This document shows, one piece after another, positions 42,093 through 51,926 of a stretch of DNA of 64,000 nt (position 1 is the first letter of the stretch; each line of letters opens with the position of its first letter). The notes under the pieces are model-generated. The model was not told the DNA's origin and made no database searches. It was given only the letters and a program-made list of their open reading frames with translations. The position numbers and the translations under genes were made by a program. Origin of the DNA: Parashewanella spongiae (GTDB taxonomy: Bacteria > Pseudomonadota > Gammaproteobacteria > Enterobacterales > Shewanellaceae). The stretch spans positions 3,906,001 through 3,970,000 of the forward strand of contig NZ_CP037952.1 of the NCBI RefSeq assembly GCF_004358345.1, written 5' to 3'.

Positions 42093-42122
42093 TTTTCCTA
42101 GCGTTCCGATATGAATCTTTTT

Positions 42123-42148
42123 AAAAGCAGCCTTATGGCTGCTTTTTT
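42123..42148 (+). terminator. Rho-independent terminator of receptor 1
   Basis: AAAGCAGCC-TTAT-GGCTGCTTT is followed by TTT, about 30 bases past the stop codon. Confidence 0.92.
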
Positions 42149-42270
42149 ATTCTAGAAAAGAGACCAGGTTACGCTGCCTTTGATGCTTTTGAGCATTCAG
42201 TGTTGTGAGCCGCTCGTTTAGATAATAAAGCTTCACTGCCTACGTTTTAAACAGATAATCGCTCAAATAA

Positions 42271-42631
42271 TACCAATTACAATAATTAATCTCTCACTCA
42301 GCAAGAACTAAAGGGTTTCAGAGCAAGGCACAAGCTCGAAGTACTATATTCCCTACGGCCGCCATACAAAGCTGGCGTTCAACGCACTTCGTGCTTTTTT
42401 CGGAATAATTCAAGTGCTTGTAACGCAGTAATGTAACCCTTTAGCCTTGCCCTTCGGGAGCTTGTATGTGCTCAATTTGGTTTATAAAGAATACTTCTCA
42501 AAATTGTCTTGACGTAGCAATGTAATAACGACAGTTTTGTATGTCGGTAACAACTATGTCTTCATCAATTTCGATTGCACTTTGTGCACATACATAGCTC
42601 TGAGTTGAGTATTTAATTACTGTAATTGGTA
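42271..42631. repeat. Miniature element, family A, copy 5 (long form)
   Basis: A 361-bp copy with TACC/GGTA ends and exact TAA repeats (42268-42270 and 42632-42634). It has both hairpin cassettes, at 42529-42546 and 42360-42377. Confidence 0.93.
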
Positions 42632-42634
42632 TAA

Positions 42635-43161
42635 CACAAAACTCAATCCTAAAAGTTCATCATACCCAAAAAATTATTTAAAATAATATAAAAAGTGGGT
42701 GATTTACCATCAAAATATAAGTCATGGCAATTCATCCTTGATCATATTCTTAATATGACTTCATCACTATTTTATTACAAAATAACATATTTAGATTAAA
42801 TATTAAGCAATCAGATATTAAATTTAAATTATTACACTTGAAATTTTCTTACACAAACATCAAGCATAACAATTCAAAAAGAATGAATTTCGACCATCTG
42901 TTAACAATAGAGGTTACATTCTAACCACATGTTAATCAATAAGGTAAATAACATTCATATTTAAATTTAAAATATCTAGATTTAACATTTAACATTTGCC
43001 TAACTGTTTTTATGACATGTTGCTGGATAATTATTAATATGTTTATATCCTCCCAAGTAAATAAAGATACATATTTGTTAAGTATCAATTATATTTACAA
43101 CAAAATAAAAACAAACAAAAAATTAAACGAACAATTAATTAATGTAGTTAGGAATATAATA
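42635..43161. other. AT-rich leader of receptor 2
   Basis: About 525 bases of AT-rich sequence. The open frame extends into it from 43012, but that part lacks a signal peptide and is rich in Asn, Lys and Ile, as expected for non-coding AT-rich DNA. Confidence 0.5.
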
Positions 43162-45927
43162 ATGAAAACCAATACAACATTAACAAATGCTATTCGCCTT
43201 GCTTTAATAGCAGGAACGGCATCAGCAACTTTACCTGTCACAAATGCTATTGCTGCCGATGGAGTTGATAAAGTTGAACGAATTGCTGTAACTGGCTCTC
43301 GTATCAAACGTACTGATATGGAATCAGCAAGCCCAATCAGCAGTATTGATAGCTCTACTATACTTGCATCTGGTGCTACATCAATTGATGATATTCTACA
43401 AAATATGACCGCTGCAGGCGGTGCCATGACAAACTCTGGCATCAATAATGGTTCTGGCGGTAACAGTCGAATCAACCTACGTGGGTTAGGTTCTAATCGT
43501 ACTCTAGTACTTGTAAATGGCCGTCGTATGATTGCATCAGGTACTGGTGCTGCATCAACTGTCGATTTGAACACCATTCCAGTTTCAATGATTCAGCGAG
43601 TAGACATCCTAAAAGATGGCGCTTCGGCAATCTATGGTACTGACGCTATTGCTGGCGTAGTTAACGTGATTTTAAAGCGTGATTTTGATGGCTTAGAGCT
43701 GAACGCTCAAACAGGTATCTCTGGTCAAGGCGATGCTGACGAGACGAGCTTAGATTTAACATTAGGTAATACCTTTGATAAAGGTAATATCGTACTTAAT
43801 GCCCAGTACACCAAGCGTGGTGATGCGAGCCAAGCTGATCGTGACTTCTCCGACTGTCCTATATCAGAATCAAAAGACGGTTTATATTGTGGCGGTAGCT
43901 CTTACTCACAAGGCGGCCATGTTTGGGGAAATAAAAACCACGAAATAACGAAGTCTGGTAAAGACAAAGATGGCAAACCTATTTATGCCGTTGGTGATAG
44001 TGGTTTTTACGGTAAATATGTTGCTGACAAAGATGGCAACCCAGTTTTTGAGTATCATGATGATGCTAAGAAACAAGCTGATGTTAGTGGTCGTGGTGGT
44101 GAATACCATGATTTCGTTAACACAGGCGAAAACAATGATAAATACAACTACGCTAAAGACAGCTATCTTTCTACACCAATGGAAAGATTGAACCTGACAT
44201 TTGCTGGTACTTATGAAGTATCAGACACCACCATGTTCTTCGCTGAAGCGATGTATACCAAACGCTGGTCTACACAGCAAATGGCTCCACAACCAATTTG
44301 GAGTAAATCTGATTGGGTTTATGATCCTATCAGTGCTGGCGGTTGGATGACGGATGATTTAGTTGATTTTGTACAACCTGGTGAAGCGGTAAGTTATGGT
44401 CGCCGTATGGTTGAATCCGGCACTCGTGACTTTTCACAAACTGTCGACACAGTTCGTCTTGTTGTAGGTCTTGAAGGTGAGTTCGATAATGACTGGACTT
44501 GGGATGCATCATATAACAAAGGTAAAAATGACTCAGTCGATACACTAGCAAACCTACACAACATCGGCGCGATTGATGAGGCGGTAAAGAATAAGACATT
44601 TGATCCTTTCCTTCAGTCTTCATGGCAAGGCGAGAGCATTGCACCGTTCATTTACACTGAACTCAACAGTGGTGGAAGTGAGTTAGACATAGCATCCGCT
44701 AACTTAGCAGGTGAATTATTCGAACTACCTGCAGGTGTTGTTGGTTTTGCTTCTGGTGTTGAATACCGTAAAGAATCGGCACACTACACGCCAGACTCTT
44801 TAACGGCTCAAGGTTTAGCAAATGACCCACGTGTTGAACCTACTGCAGGTTCATTTAGTGTAAAAGAAGCTTATGTTGAATTAGCTATTCCTTTGTTGAG
44901 CGATATGCCTCTTGCTGAGCATGTTGAAATCAGCACTGCAATGCGTTTCTTTGACTACAACACATTTGGTTCTGATAATACTTGGAAGCTAGGTCTAACA
45001 TGGCGCGTAAATGAAAGCCTAATGTTCCGTGGTGTGAGCTCTACCGCATTCCGTGCTCCAACAGTAAGTGAATTGTTCGGTGGAGAATCTCCATCGTTTG
45101 ATCAAGTTGTTCACCCAGCAACAGAGCAAAGCCAAGCTCAAGTAACGGTTGGTGGCAACCCGTTATTGACGCCTGAAGAAGCGGATACAATCACGGCCGG
45201 TGTTGTGTTTGAACCAAGCTTTGTAGATGGTTTGTCTTTCACTTTGGATTACTACAAAGTAGACATTACAAATACTATTACTAAAGTTGATTCTAACTAC
45301 ATTGCGAATAAATGCTTAAGCGCAAGTGGTACTCAAATCAACACTGATACAGCTTTATGCCAATCAGCCGATATTAAACTAGATTCGACAGGTCGTATCA
45401 CTTTCAATAACGGCTTACAAAACATTGGTGCTTCTAGCACGTCTGGTTTTGATTTCAATGCAGCTTATAATTTTGAAGCTTTAGGCCTAGATTGGAACGC
45501 TAACTTAGATACATCTATTCTTACTGAGTTTGAAGAGCTTGATCCAGATGGCAATGCCGTTGATTACCGTGGTTTTGTTACTGGTGGCGTTGGTGCGTAT
45601 GCCAAGCTTAAAACTAACTTAAACTTGAAAGTGTCAGGTGATGACTGGTCAGCGACTTATGCGGCACGTTACATAGATGGAATGGATTCATTTGCTTGTA
45701 AAGATGATCCAAGTAAGTGTATCGCTCCAACTGTTGACAGCGTGATATATCATGATTTGTTAGGTTCGCTAGCCATAACCAACGATCTCACGATTTCAGG
45801 TGGCATAAAAAACATGTTTGATAAAACACCTCCTTATTACTCAGGTAATAATGACTCAAATACTGACCCTTTTACTTATGACGTAATTGGTCGCTATTTC
45901 TTTGTAAGAGCAAACGTTAAGTTTTAA
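43162..45927 (+). CDS. TonB-dependent receptor 2
   Basis: The start at 43162 (MKTNTTLTNAIRLALIAGTA) matches the signal peptides of receptors 1 and 3 and gives 921 residues; the open frame extends 50 codons upstream but without a signal sequence. Next come VERIAVTGSRIKRTDMES (TonB-box region), the plug domain (RVDILKDGASAIYGTDAIAGVVNVILK) and a barrel ending NVKF. An unusual Lys/Asp/Gly-rich loop (about residues 235-330) is longer than in the other two. Substrate unknown. Confidence 0.92.
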   Translation: MKTNTTLTNAIRLALIAGTASATLPVTNAIAADGVDKVERIAVTGSRIKRTDMESASPISSIDSSTILASGATSIDDILQNMTAAGGAMTNSGINNGSGGNSRINLRGLGSNRTLVLVNGRRMIASGTGAASTVDLNTIPVSMIQRVDILKDGASAIYGTDAIAGVVNVILKRDFDGLELNAQTGISGQGDADETSLDLTLGNTFDKGNIVLNAQYTKRGDASQADRDFSDCPISESKDGLYCGGSSYSQGGHVWGNKNHEITKSGKDKDGKPIYAVGDSGFYGKYVADKDGNPVFEYHDDAKKQADVSGRGGEYHDFVNTGENNDKYNYAKDSYLSTPMERLNLTFAGTYEVSDTTMFFAEAMYTKRWSTQQMAPQPIWSKSDWVYDPISAGGWMTDDLVDFVQPGEAVSYGRRMVESGTRDFSQTVDTVRLVVGLEGEFDNDWTWDASYNKGKNDSVDTLANLHNIGAIDEAVKNKTFDPFLQSSWQGESIAPFIYTELNSGGSELDIASANLAGELFELPAGVVGFASGVEYRKESAHYTPDSLTAQGLANDPRVEPTAGSFSVKEAYVELAIPLLSDMPLAEHVEISTAMRFFDYNTFGSDNTWKLGLTWRVNESLMFRGVSSTAFRAPTVSELFGGESPSFDQVVHPATEQSQAQVTVGGNPLLTPEEADTITAGVVFEPSFVDGLSFTLDYYKVDITNTITKVDSNYIANKCLSASGTQINTDTALCQSADIKLDSTGRITFNNGLQNIGASSTSGFDFNAAYNFEALGLDWNANLDTSILTEFEELDPDGNAVDYRGFVTGGVGAYAKLKTNLNLKVSGDDWSATYAARYIDGMDSFACKDDPSKCIAPTVDSVIYHDLLGSLAITNDLTISGGIKNMFDKTPPYYSGNNDSNTDPFTYDVIGRYFFVRANVKF

Positions 45928-45946
45928 TTATCGTTTTTGTTCATAA

Positions 45947-45981
45947 AAAGATAAAGGCTCCATTACTGAGCCTTTATCTTT
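45947..45981 (+). terminator. Rho-independent terminator of receptor 2
   Basis: AGATAAAGGCTC and GAGCCTTTATCT form a 12-bp stem with a 7-base loop, followed by T and C residues, about 20 bases past the stop. Confidence 0.85.
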
Positions 45982-46321
45982 CCTCCAACTTTAAGGAATG
46001 CTATAAGATTAAACTTTGTATACCTTCTCGATAAAAACCATTTCCCAGTTGGTTAAAAAGAAACAATAACAAAACACAATCAAAAACTTATGTAACACCA
46101 TATTTTACTCTTCTATCGATATAATTTTACAAATAAAATATAATGCCTTATAAAAATTAACGATTAAACATTATTAAAACAATATGTCACGCTTACCTGA
46201 TTTTACAGGTGATTTCCATGTTAATATTATTACTTAAAAGATAAATCAGTCCTTAAATGTGCAAAAAAGCCACATATTGCACTCCCCCCTTCCTCTATGG
46301 TTATATCAGCGATACTGTGAA

Positions 46322-46362
46322 CCAGATCTACTGTTTACCTCTACTCTCTGTTCTAGATCTGG
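46322..46362 (+). promoter_or_regulatory. Inverted repeat in the leader of receptor 3
   Basis: CCAGATCTA (46322-46330) and TAGATCTGG (46354-46362) are exact inverted repeats, about 50 bases before the ATG of receptor 3. It may be an operator or an mRNA stem. The remaining 340 bases back to receptor 2 hold nothing else I recognise. Confidence 0.5.
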
Positions 46363-46412
46363 CCAGTTACAAATATAAATAACTATCCAATGATGTATCC
46401 GGGAGAAACACA

Positions 46413-49223
46413 ATGCATGCTAATCCATCGTTAACCAAAGCAATCCGCTTTGCGTTAATTTCCAGTGCAAGTTTGGCAACTATAACTTCAGGTTATGCCA
46501 ATGCAGCTGACGGAGACAAAGTTGAAAGGATTCAAGTAACAGGTTCACGTATCCAACGAACAGATTTAGAAACGGCTAATCCAATTACCGTTTTTGATGC
46601 CAAAGACATTGAACAAACTGGTGTATCTACCATTTCAGATTTTTTACGAACCAATGTTGCGGCTGGCGGTTTTAATGAGTCATCGACGTTAAGCCAAGCT
46701 GCAGGAGCCTCATCCGTAGGTTTAAGAGGGTTTAGCTCTGACTTTACTTTAATCCTGCTTAACGGCCATCGTCTGCCGAAAAACTCCGCTGGGGGTATTT
46801 TTACTGATATTAACCAAATACCTCTCGCCGCTGTTAAGCGTATTGATATTCTCCCAGATGGTGCATCGGCCATTTATGGCTCTGATGCGGTTGCGGGTGT
46901 TATCAACATTATTACTAAAACAGATTTTGAAGGTCTCGCCTTATCAGCTAAATATGGCGCAGCCGTTGAGCATTTTGATGCTAATGAAGCCAACTTTTCC
47001 ATTGTTGGTGGTGCAAGCAACGAGAAAACTAACCTACTTTTCACTGCAGAACATTTTGAACGTGATAAAGTTATGGCGTCCGATCGAGAGCTAGGCGGAA
47101 GCGCGTATATACCAGGCCACCCTGGAGGTGAAGGCCGATCTAGCTTTGGGATTCCTGGTTTTACCAGCATCAGTGTGAAAGATGGAGTGACCATTCCGGG
47201 TATCACCGATGGTGATATAGGCTCAAAAGCTTGGTCTGATTGCCCTGCCGATCAGATATCAAATGGCCGCTGCCGATATGATTTTGCGCCACTTTATCAA
47301 TTGCAACCAGAATCTGAACGTCAATCAATCTATACTCAGCTCACTCATCAAGCGATGGACGATTTAATATTAAGAGGGGAGTTTAGATATTCAAGAGCAT
47401 ATACCCTTACCTCAAATGCCCCAGCTCCCGGTGTTATTGATGTTTCGAACAGTCCGTTTTTAAATGACTTTTTACGTGATGACCGATTTGGTGGTGATGC
47501 CACTAAAGCGCAAGCTATTATGGACGCGATTGCTGCTGGCAACGCTTCTGTGAGTGTTGGACGGCGTTATCTTGACTTCCCAAACCGTGAAAAAGACAAT
47601 ACCAATGAAACTTTCGAAGCAGTAGCTGGTTTCAACTACACAATCAATGATGACTGGGGACTTGATTTCAATATTGGCCACTCAAGACTGACAAATCGCC
47701 AGATTGGTGCTGCTGGACAATTGTTGGAACAACAAGTCGAAGACGCCTTTAACTCTTCTAACGCTGTGTTAAATCCTTTCAAGAAAAATACTTGTGAGGG
47801 GTTAAGTGCAGAGGATTGTATAACGCTTCAAAGCACACTAGATAGCTTGCAAGCTGCTATTCATCGTACAGGTGAATACACCATTAATTTTTCTACTTTA
47901 ACGGTAAGTGGCCTTCCTGGGGTTGAGTTACCTGGTGGTGAGATTGGGGTTGCTGCAGGTATTGATACTCGCCGAGAACAATATATCGATCGCTCAGATC
48001 CAAGTTCTGTTGCTGGTGAGGTTATTGGTGGTGCAGCTTCAAATGGTGGCGGTAGCTTTGAAAACTATGCCGGCTTCGTAGAACTGTCGTTACCTGTCAT
48101 TGAAGGAATGGACGTCAATTTAGCTGCTCGTTATGACAAAGCTGACTGGGGCATTTCTGACGAAGGAAAAGCCACTTACTCAGCAAAAATATCCTACCGA
48201 CCAATTGATGACTTATTGTTACGAGGATCATACGGTACCGGCTTTAAAGCACCTAATTTATCTGATTTGTTCCTCTCATCATCTGAAGGTGTGGTAAGAG
48301 CAATTGATACCACCCTTTGTAATGCTGCGGGTAATGATCAAACAAACGGCGACTGCCAGTTACAAGAAATAAATTCTCAAAGCGGTGGTAACCCAGCTCT
48401 CACATCTGAAACTTCAAAGTCATATAATGTCGGTGCCGTTTATCAAGTCACAGATGAACTTTCTGCAGCTTTAGATTATTGGTCCTTGGAAGTTGACAAT
48501 ATTGTTGGCTCTTTAGGGGTACAAGAAATTCTTAATATTGAAGCTAAACCAGTCAAAACACCTGAGGAACAGGAGCTGATAGACCAATTGATAAGTCGCG
48601 ATCCCAATACAGGTCGGGTAGATTCCACCAGTGATGGTTTTGTGAAAAGTAACTTACAGAATTTGAATGCTCAGAATGCCAAAGGATTAACATATTCTGT
48701 CGATTACACATCAGAGCTGTCTGGTGGTGATTTTGGTGCAAACCTTAAAATTGAGCAGTATTTATCAAGAGAGTCGCAAGCCGCTCCTGGGCAACCACTC
48801 TGCGACAGTATAAAAGACGATGCTGCAAGAAAATATCGTGTTAATGGCGGTGTAAGTTACGGTGCTAATGATTACGAAGTTTCGTTAAATATGCGTTTTT
48901 TACCTGGGTTTGATGATTATGACCAACGCAATACCATCGAAGATACATGCGAACTGATTGGTCATTATAATGCCAATACCAAGTTAAACGATGATGGGCA
49001 TATTACTTCAGCAGGAGATCCACAACACGTTGCTTCCTACTTTCAAATGGATTTAACCAGTACATATCACTTCTTAGAAGATAACTCGGTTACCTTTGGA
49101 GTTCGCAATATTTTAGATAAACAACCTGTTTTTAGTTCGCCCAAAAATTGGCCGTTCTATGACCAAGGCAGTTACGACAACATAGGGCGCTTTGTGTATT
49201 TACAAATTGATTCCAAGTTTTAG
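46413..49223 (+). CDS. TonB-dependent receptor 3
   Basis: The 936-residue outer membrane receptor shares the signal peptide style (MHANPSLTKAIRFALISSAS), TonB-box region (VERIQVTGSRIQRTDLE) and plug block (RIDILPDGASAIYGSDAVAGVINIITK) with its two upstream paralogues. The barrel is complete to the final QIDSKF. It is adjacent to, but probably not co-transcribed with, receptor 2. GGGAGA precedes the start at a good distance. Substrate unknown; the tandem paralogues differ most in their extracellular loops, suggesting different ligands. Confidence 0.92.
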   Translation: MHANPSLTKAIRFALISSASLATITSGYANAADGDKVERIQVTGSRIQRTDLETANPITVFDAKDIEQTGVSTISDFLRTNVAAGGFNESSTLSQAAGASSVGLRGFSSDFTLILLNGHRLPKNSAGGIFTDINQIPLAAVKRIDILPDGASAIYGSDAVAGVINIITKTDFEGLALSAKYGAAVEHFDANEANFSIVGGASNEKTNLLFTAEHFERDKVMASDRELGGSAYIPGHPGGEGRSSFGIPGFTSISVKDGVTIPGITDGDIGSKAWSDCPADQISNGRCRYDFAPLYQLQPESERQSIYTQLTHQAMDDLILRGEFRYSRAYTLTSNAPAPGVIDVSNSPFLNDFLRDDRFGGDATKAQAIMDAIAAGNASVSVGRRYLDFPNREKDNTNETFEAVAGFNYTINDDWGLDFNIGHSRLTNRQIGAAGQLLEQQVEDAFNSSNAVLNPFKKNTCEGLSAEDCITLQSTLDSLQAAIHRTGEYTINFSTLTVSGLPGVELPGGEIGVAAGIDTRREQYIDRSDPSSVAGEVIGGAASNGGGSFENYAGFVELSLPVIEGMDVNLAARYDKADWGISDEGKATYSAKISYRPIDDLLLRGSYGTGFKAPNLSDLFLSSSEGVVRAIDTTLCNAAGNDQTNGDCQLQEINSQSGGNPALTSETSKSYNVGAVYQVTDELSAALDYWSLEVDNIVGSLGVQEILNIEAKPVKTPEEQELIDQLISRDPNTGRVDSTSDGFVKSNLQNLNAQNAKGLTYSVDYTSELSGGDFGANLKIEQYLSRESQAAPGQPLCDSIKDDAARKYRVNGGVSYGANDYEVSLNMRFLPGFDDYDQRNTIEDTCELIGHYNANTKLNDDGHITSAGDPQHVASYFQMDLTSTYHFLEDNSVTFGVRNILDKQPVFSSPKNWPFYDQGSYDNIGRFVYLQIDSKF

Positions 49224-49254
49224 TCGTTACACATAGAAAAAGCCGCATTTTCGC

Positions 49255-49403
49255 GTAATGCAGGTCAGTCAAGATAAATCTAGAGCAAATTATCGTCGCT
49301 CCTGTGAAGGCAGGAGCCTAGCGACTTTGATTTTACTATGTAAGTCACTTCATACTTGCCTTCGCAGGTATGAAATTTTCCCTTATCTGACTGGCATTCC
49401 GCA
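49255..49403. repeat. Repeat element, family F, copy 3
   Basis: Outer arms AATGCAGGTCAGTCAAGATAA and TTATCTGACTGGCATTCC are inverted repeats. Inner arms CGTCGCTCCTGTGAAGGCAG and the CATACTTGCCTTCGCAGGTA type resemble the other F copies. It may also act as a terminator for receptor 3. Confidence 0.65.
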
Positions 49404-49453
49404 TTTTCGCGACTTTTTATGATTATATTTAAATTTATAGACAGCTTTACAAT

Positions 49454-50290
49454 TCAAAGATCATCTAATTTTTCAGTAGCTTTACGAGTTTTCATGGATT
49501 CAATATAAGCCAATATACTTTCTATATCTTGATCCGATAGTTCACTAAAACTTGGCATCTTGCTTCTCGCCCTAAAAGCATTTGAGTCTTTTATCCATTG
49601 TTGCAAAAAATCTAAGTTTCTATATTCAGTTATATTTTTAGGAATATTCAATTCCGGCCCTACTTTTCCGCCTACTAAGTTAATCGAATGACAAGCGATA
49701 CACTTTACTTTAAACAGAGCAAATCCATGCTGAATGTCTTTGTTTTCTTGTATAGCAGGGGTGACTTCAAAATATGGGTCGTATTCATTATTAACTACAA
49801 TATGGTTAATGGCGTAAGGCCAAGGAAACATTTTGTATGAACTAGATTCTTGCCACAATAAATAGAATGGCGCAGGGTTTGAAGTGGCCACGCCTTCATG
49901 GGCCAGAGTGAAGGCTTGCTCCTTCGGGGCTCCCAACTCTTCAAATGCGAGCCAAGGGTTTGGATACTTAACCAGTATAGAGCGTTCTAAAACTGCCTGA
50001 TAATCATCCTTAGAAATGATTGATGTTTGCTGTGCCTTCATAATATCTATATTGGCGAGCTTAGCGACCTGTCTAAACTTAAACGCCCGATAAGTTATCG
50101 TTTTTTTGTAAACCGGATTAAACAAAGTAACAGTATAGGTTGGCAGCGCTTTTTGGATTTCAGCTAAAGTGAAGGTGGTTGTTTTATCATGAACACTGAA
50201 CTGTATTTCAGCATTCGGTTCAAGTTTAGCTTGAACTGTACATGTGAAAACAATTAGCAATAAGGCATTAATCCACTTTTGAATAAACAT
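49454..50290 (-). CDS. Secreted class I c-type cytochrome-containing protein
   Basis: The start at 50290 (MFIQKWINALLLIVFTCTVQA) gives a clear signal peptide and 278 residues, with AAGGATG upstream. The longer frame back to 50419 runs into miniature element B6. The N-terminal half (about 25-150) is an unassigned domain with the motif TVTLFNPVYKKTITYRAFKF, perhaps related to molybdopterin-binding-fold proteins. The C-terminal half has a single haem site CIACH (about residue 194) and an axial Met in KMPSFSEL. Periplasmic electron transfer is likely; the partner is unknown. It follows a FocA-type gene on the same strand, separated by B6. Confidence 0.85.
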   Translation of the reverse strand: MFIQKWINALLLIVFTCTVQAKLEPNAEIQFSVHDKTTTFTLAEIQKALPTYTVTLFNPVYKKTITYRAFKFRQVAKLANIDIMKAQQTSIISKDDYQAVLERSILVKYPNPWLAFEELGAPKEQAFTLAHEGVATSNPAPFYLLWQESSSYKMFPWPYAINHIVVNNEYDPYFEVTPAIQENKDIQHGFALFKVKCIACHSINLVGGKVGPELNIPKNITEYRNLDFLQQWIKDSNAFRARSKMPSFSELSDQDIESILAYIESMKTRKATEKLDDL

Positions 50291-50338
50291 GACGCATCCT
50301 TGCGAAGTATCTTGTTCAAAAGTATAGCTTGCCTTCAA

Positions 50339-50570
50339 CCTAAAAAATATCAGTTGAACGCCAGTATATGAGTAACTGTTTGAGCAATACGATGATTCTA
50401 TCATCATGGTTTTACCCAATGAGTGAAGTGCTCTACGCTCACCAGCTTGCTAAAATGACTGCTATCTGCGTTGTAACTTTTGCAAGTAGAATAACTACTT
50501 GCTGCAAGCTACACCTTACTATCAGCCATTTGTTCTACGCTTGAGAACGCAGTCAACTGCTGTTTCTAGG
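50339..50570. repeat. Miniature element, family B, copy 6
   Basis: A 232-bp copy lying 48 bases upstream of the cytochrome start. Ends are CCTAAAAAATATCAGTTGA and TCAACTGCTGTTTCTAGG. The flanks are TTCAA (50334-50338) and, after one extra G, TTCAA (50572-50576). Confidence 0.88.
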
Positions 50571-50590
50571 GTTCAAAGAAGACAGTTTAT

Positions 50591-51442
50591 TCAGCTATTA
50601 CTTTTCCTTAAATAAATAGCCCAATAGAATAATCCCACAAATAAGCCGCCGCCAATAATGTTGCCAATGGTCACTGGAATAAGGTTATTGATAACAAAAG
50701 TAGAAAGCGTTAATTCAGGAAAATCAGCGGCCGTCATTCCAATTCCCTGCCAGAATTGTACAGGAGCAAATGTTTTGATCGCAATAGCAAGAGGAACTTG
50801 AAACATGTTAGCGATACAATGCTCAAAGCCTGCTGAAACAAACATAGCTACGGGTAAAATCATGACCATGATTTTATCGGTGATACTTTTAGCGCTATAT
50901 GTCATCCAAACCGCTACACACACTAATACATTACACATAATGCCGAGCATTACTGCCTGCCAAAAATCATGGTGTAATTTATGGGACGCAATATTCATCG
51001 TATTTAAACCCACTTGACCACCAGCAAACATATATTGTTTAGCAGCTAGCATAGCAAGCACGAGTAACAAAGCTCCGACTAAATTGCCAAAATACACAAC
51101 AATCCAGTTCCGAATCAATTGAAGCCAGCTTATCTTGCCACTCGCTTTAGCGACAACGGTTAACACAGAACTCGTAAACAGCTCACCTCCTGTAACTGTC
51201 ACCAAAATGAGCCCCAAACTAAAAGCTAACCCACCCATAAAATGTATTGGCCCCCAAGCAAGTTCAGATGTTCCAGTGGTAACCGAGGTATAAAAAACAA
51301 AGGCTATTGCGATGTGCGCCCCCGCTGCTATCGCGAGAAGAAATGATTTAAATTGATTTTTTTTGGCTTTACCCGCACCCACTTCGGCCGCCTGTTTTGC
51401 AGCTTGTTCAGGTAATGGTAAATCAAATTGGTTTGGATTCAT
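50591..51442 (-). CDS. Formate/nitrite transporter (FocA/NirC) family channel
   Basis: The 283-residue protein has six hydrophobic segments and the family pattern: an amphipathic N-terminus, AAGAHIAIAFVFY, GGELFTSS (about 85-92) in the omega-loop region, and GNIIGGGLFVG near the C-terminus. These proteins form pentameric channels for formate, nitrite or hydrosulfide. The exact ion cannot be read from the sequence. Proximity to a cytochrome on the same strand would fit a role in anion respiration or export (inference). Confidence 0.88.
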   Translation of the reverse strand: MNPNQFDLPLPEQAAKQAAEVGAGKAKKNQFKSFLLAIAAGAHIAIAFVFYTSVTTGTSELAWGPIHFMGGLAFSLGLILVTVTGGELFTSSVLTVVAKASGKISWLQLIRNWIVVYFGNLVGALLLVLAMLAAKQYMFAGGQVGLNTMNIASHKLHHDFWQAVMLGIMCNVLVCVAVWMTYSAKSITDKIMVMILPVAMFVSAGFEHCIANMFQVPLAIAIKTFAPVQFWQGIGMTAADFPELTLSTFVINNLIPVTIGNIIGGGLFVGLFYWAIYLRKSNS

Positions 51443-51632
51443 GAGTCACTAACAAAAAACAAATTAGGACTTTATACTCTATTTTCAAAGCCAGTTGTTC
51501 AAGCAACAATTCAATTAGTATGTTGTTTTTATGACAAGAAGGACAGTTTCATCAATAACTGTTTTACAACGCCTTCTCTTTCTGGCAATTCAATTCAATG
51601 ATTTTTGTGAACTGATTCAAACATTTTTACTG

Positions 51633-51660
51633 TTACTTAAATGTAGTCCTATTGTATAAT
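51633..51660 (+). promoter_or_regulatory. Promoter of the gene-less TPP riboswitch
   Basis: TTACTT (51633-51638) and a perfect TATAAT (51655-51660) are 16 bases apart, just upstream of the riboswitch. Confidence 0.6.
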
Positions 51661-51663
51661 CAC

Positions 51664-51835
51664 CAAAGCCAAGGGGGGGAGGCCAAAAAGCCTAGACTGA
51701 GATGTTTAAACAACCCCTTAGAACCTGATCCGGCTAATACCGGCGTAGAAATGGATTAAAGTACAAGTGCAACTGACTCTTTTTATGAGCGTTCGCACTG
51801 ATCACGCTTTCAAACCACTCTAGCTTTGCCGGATC
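51664..51835 (+). ncRNA. TPP (THI-box) riboswitch without a downstream gene
   Basis: The conserved core is present: CTGAGA (51697-51702), ACCCCTTAGAACCTGATC (51713-51730) and the stem CCGGC-TAATA-CCGG followed by CGTAGAAATGG. The element binds thiamine pyrophosphate. An 8-nt downstream segment GCCGGATC (51828-51835) is the exact complement of GATCCGGC (51727-51734), as in the second riboswitch. No start codon or gene follows; the next plus-strand feature is a terminator. The neighbouring gene 52103-52906 runs in the opposite direction. Confidence 0.92.
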
Positions 51836-51877
51836 TCAAACATTTTTTTGGTATTCCTGCAATCATCTAACGATTTA

Positions 51878-51926
51878 TACACCTACATTCACGCTGAAAC
51901 ACAATCTATGTAGGTGTATTTTTTTT
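51878..51926 (+). terminator. Strong rho-independent terminator after the gene-less riboswitch
   Basis: ATACACCTACAT and ATGTAGGTGTAT form a 12-bp stem followed by eight T. With the promoter it defines an RNA of about 255 nt. Confidence 0.9.

Noticed and set aside
43012-43161. A 50-codon upstream extension of receptor 2
   Set aside because: It lacks a signal peptide and is typical AT-rich non-coding sequence; the start at 43162 matches the paralogues.
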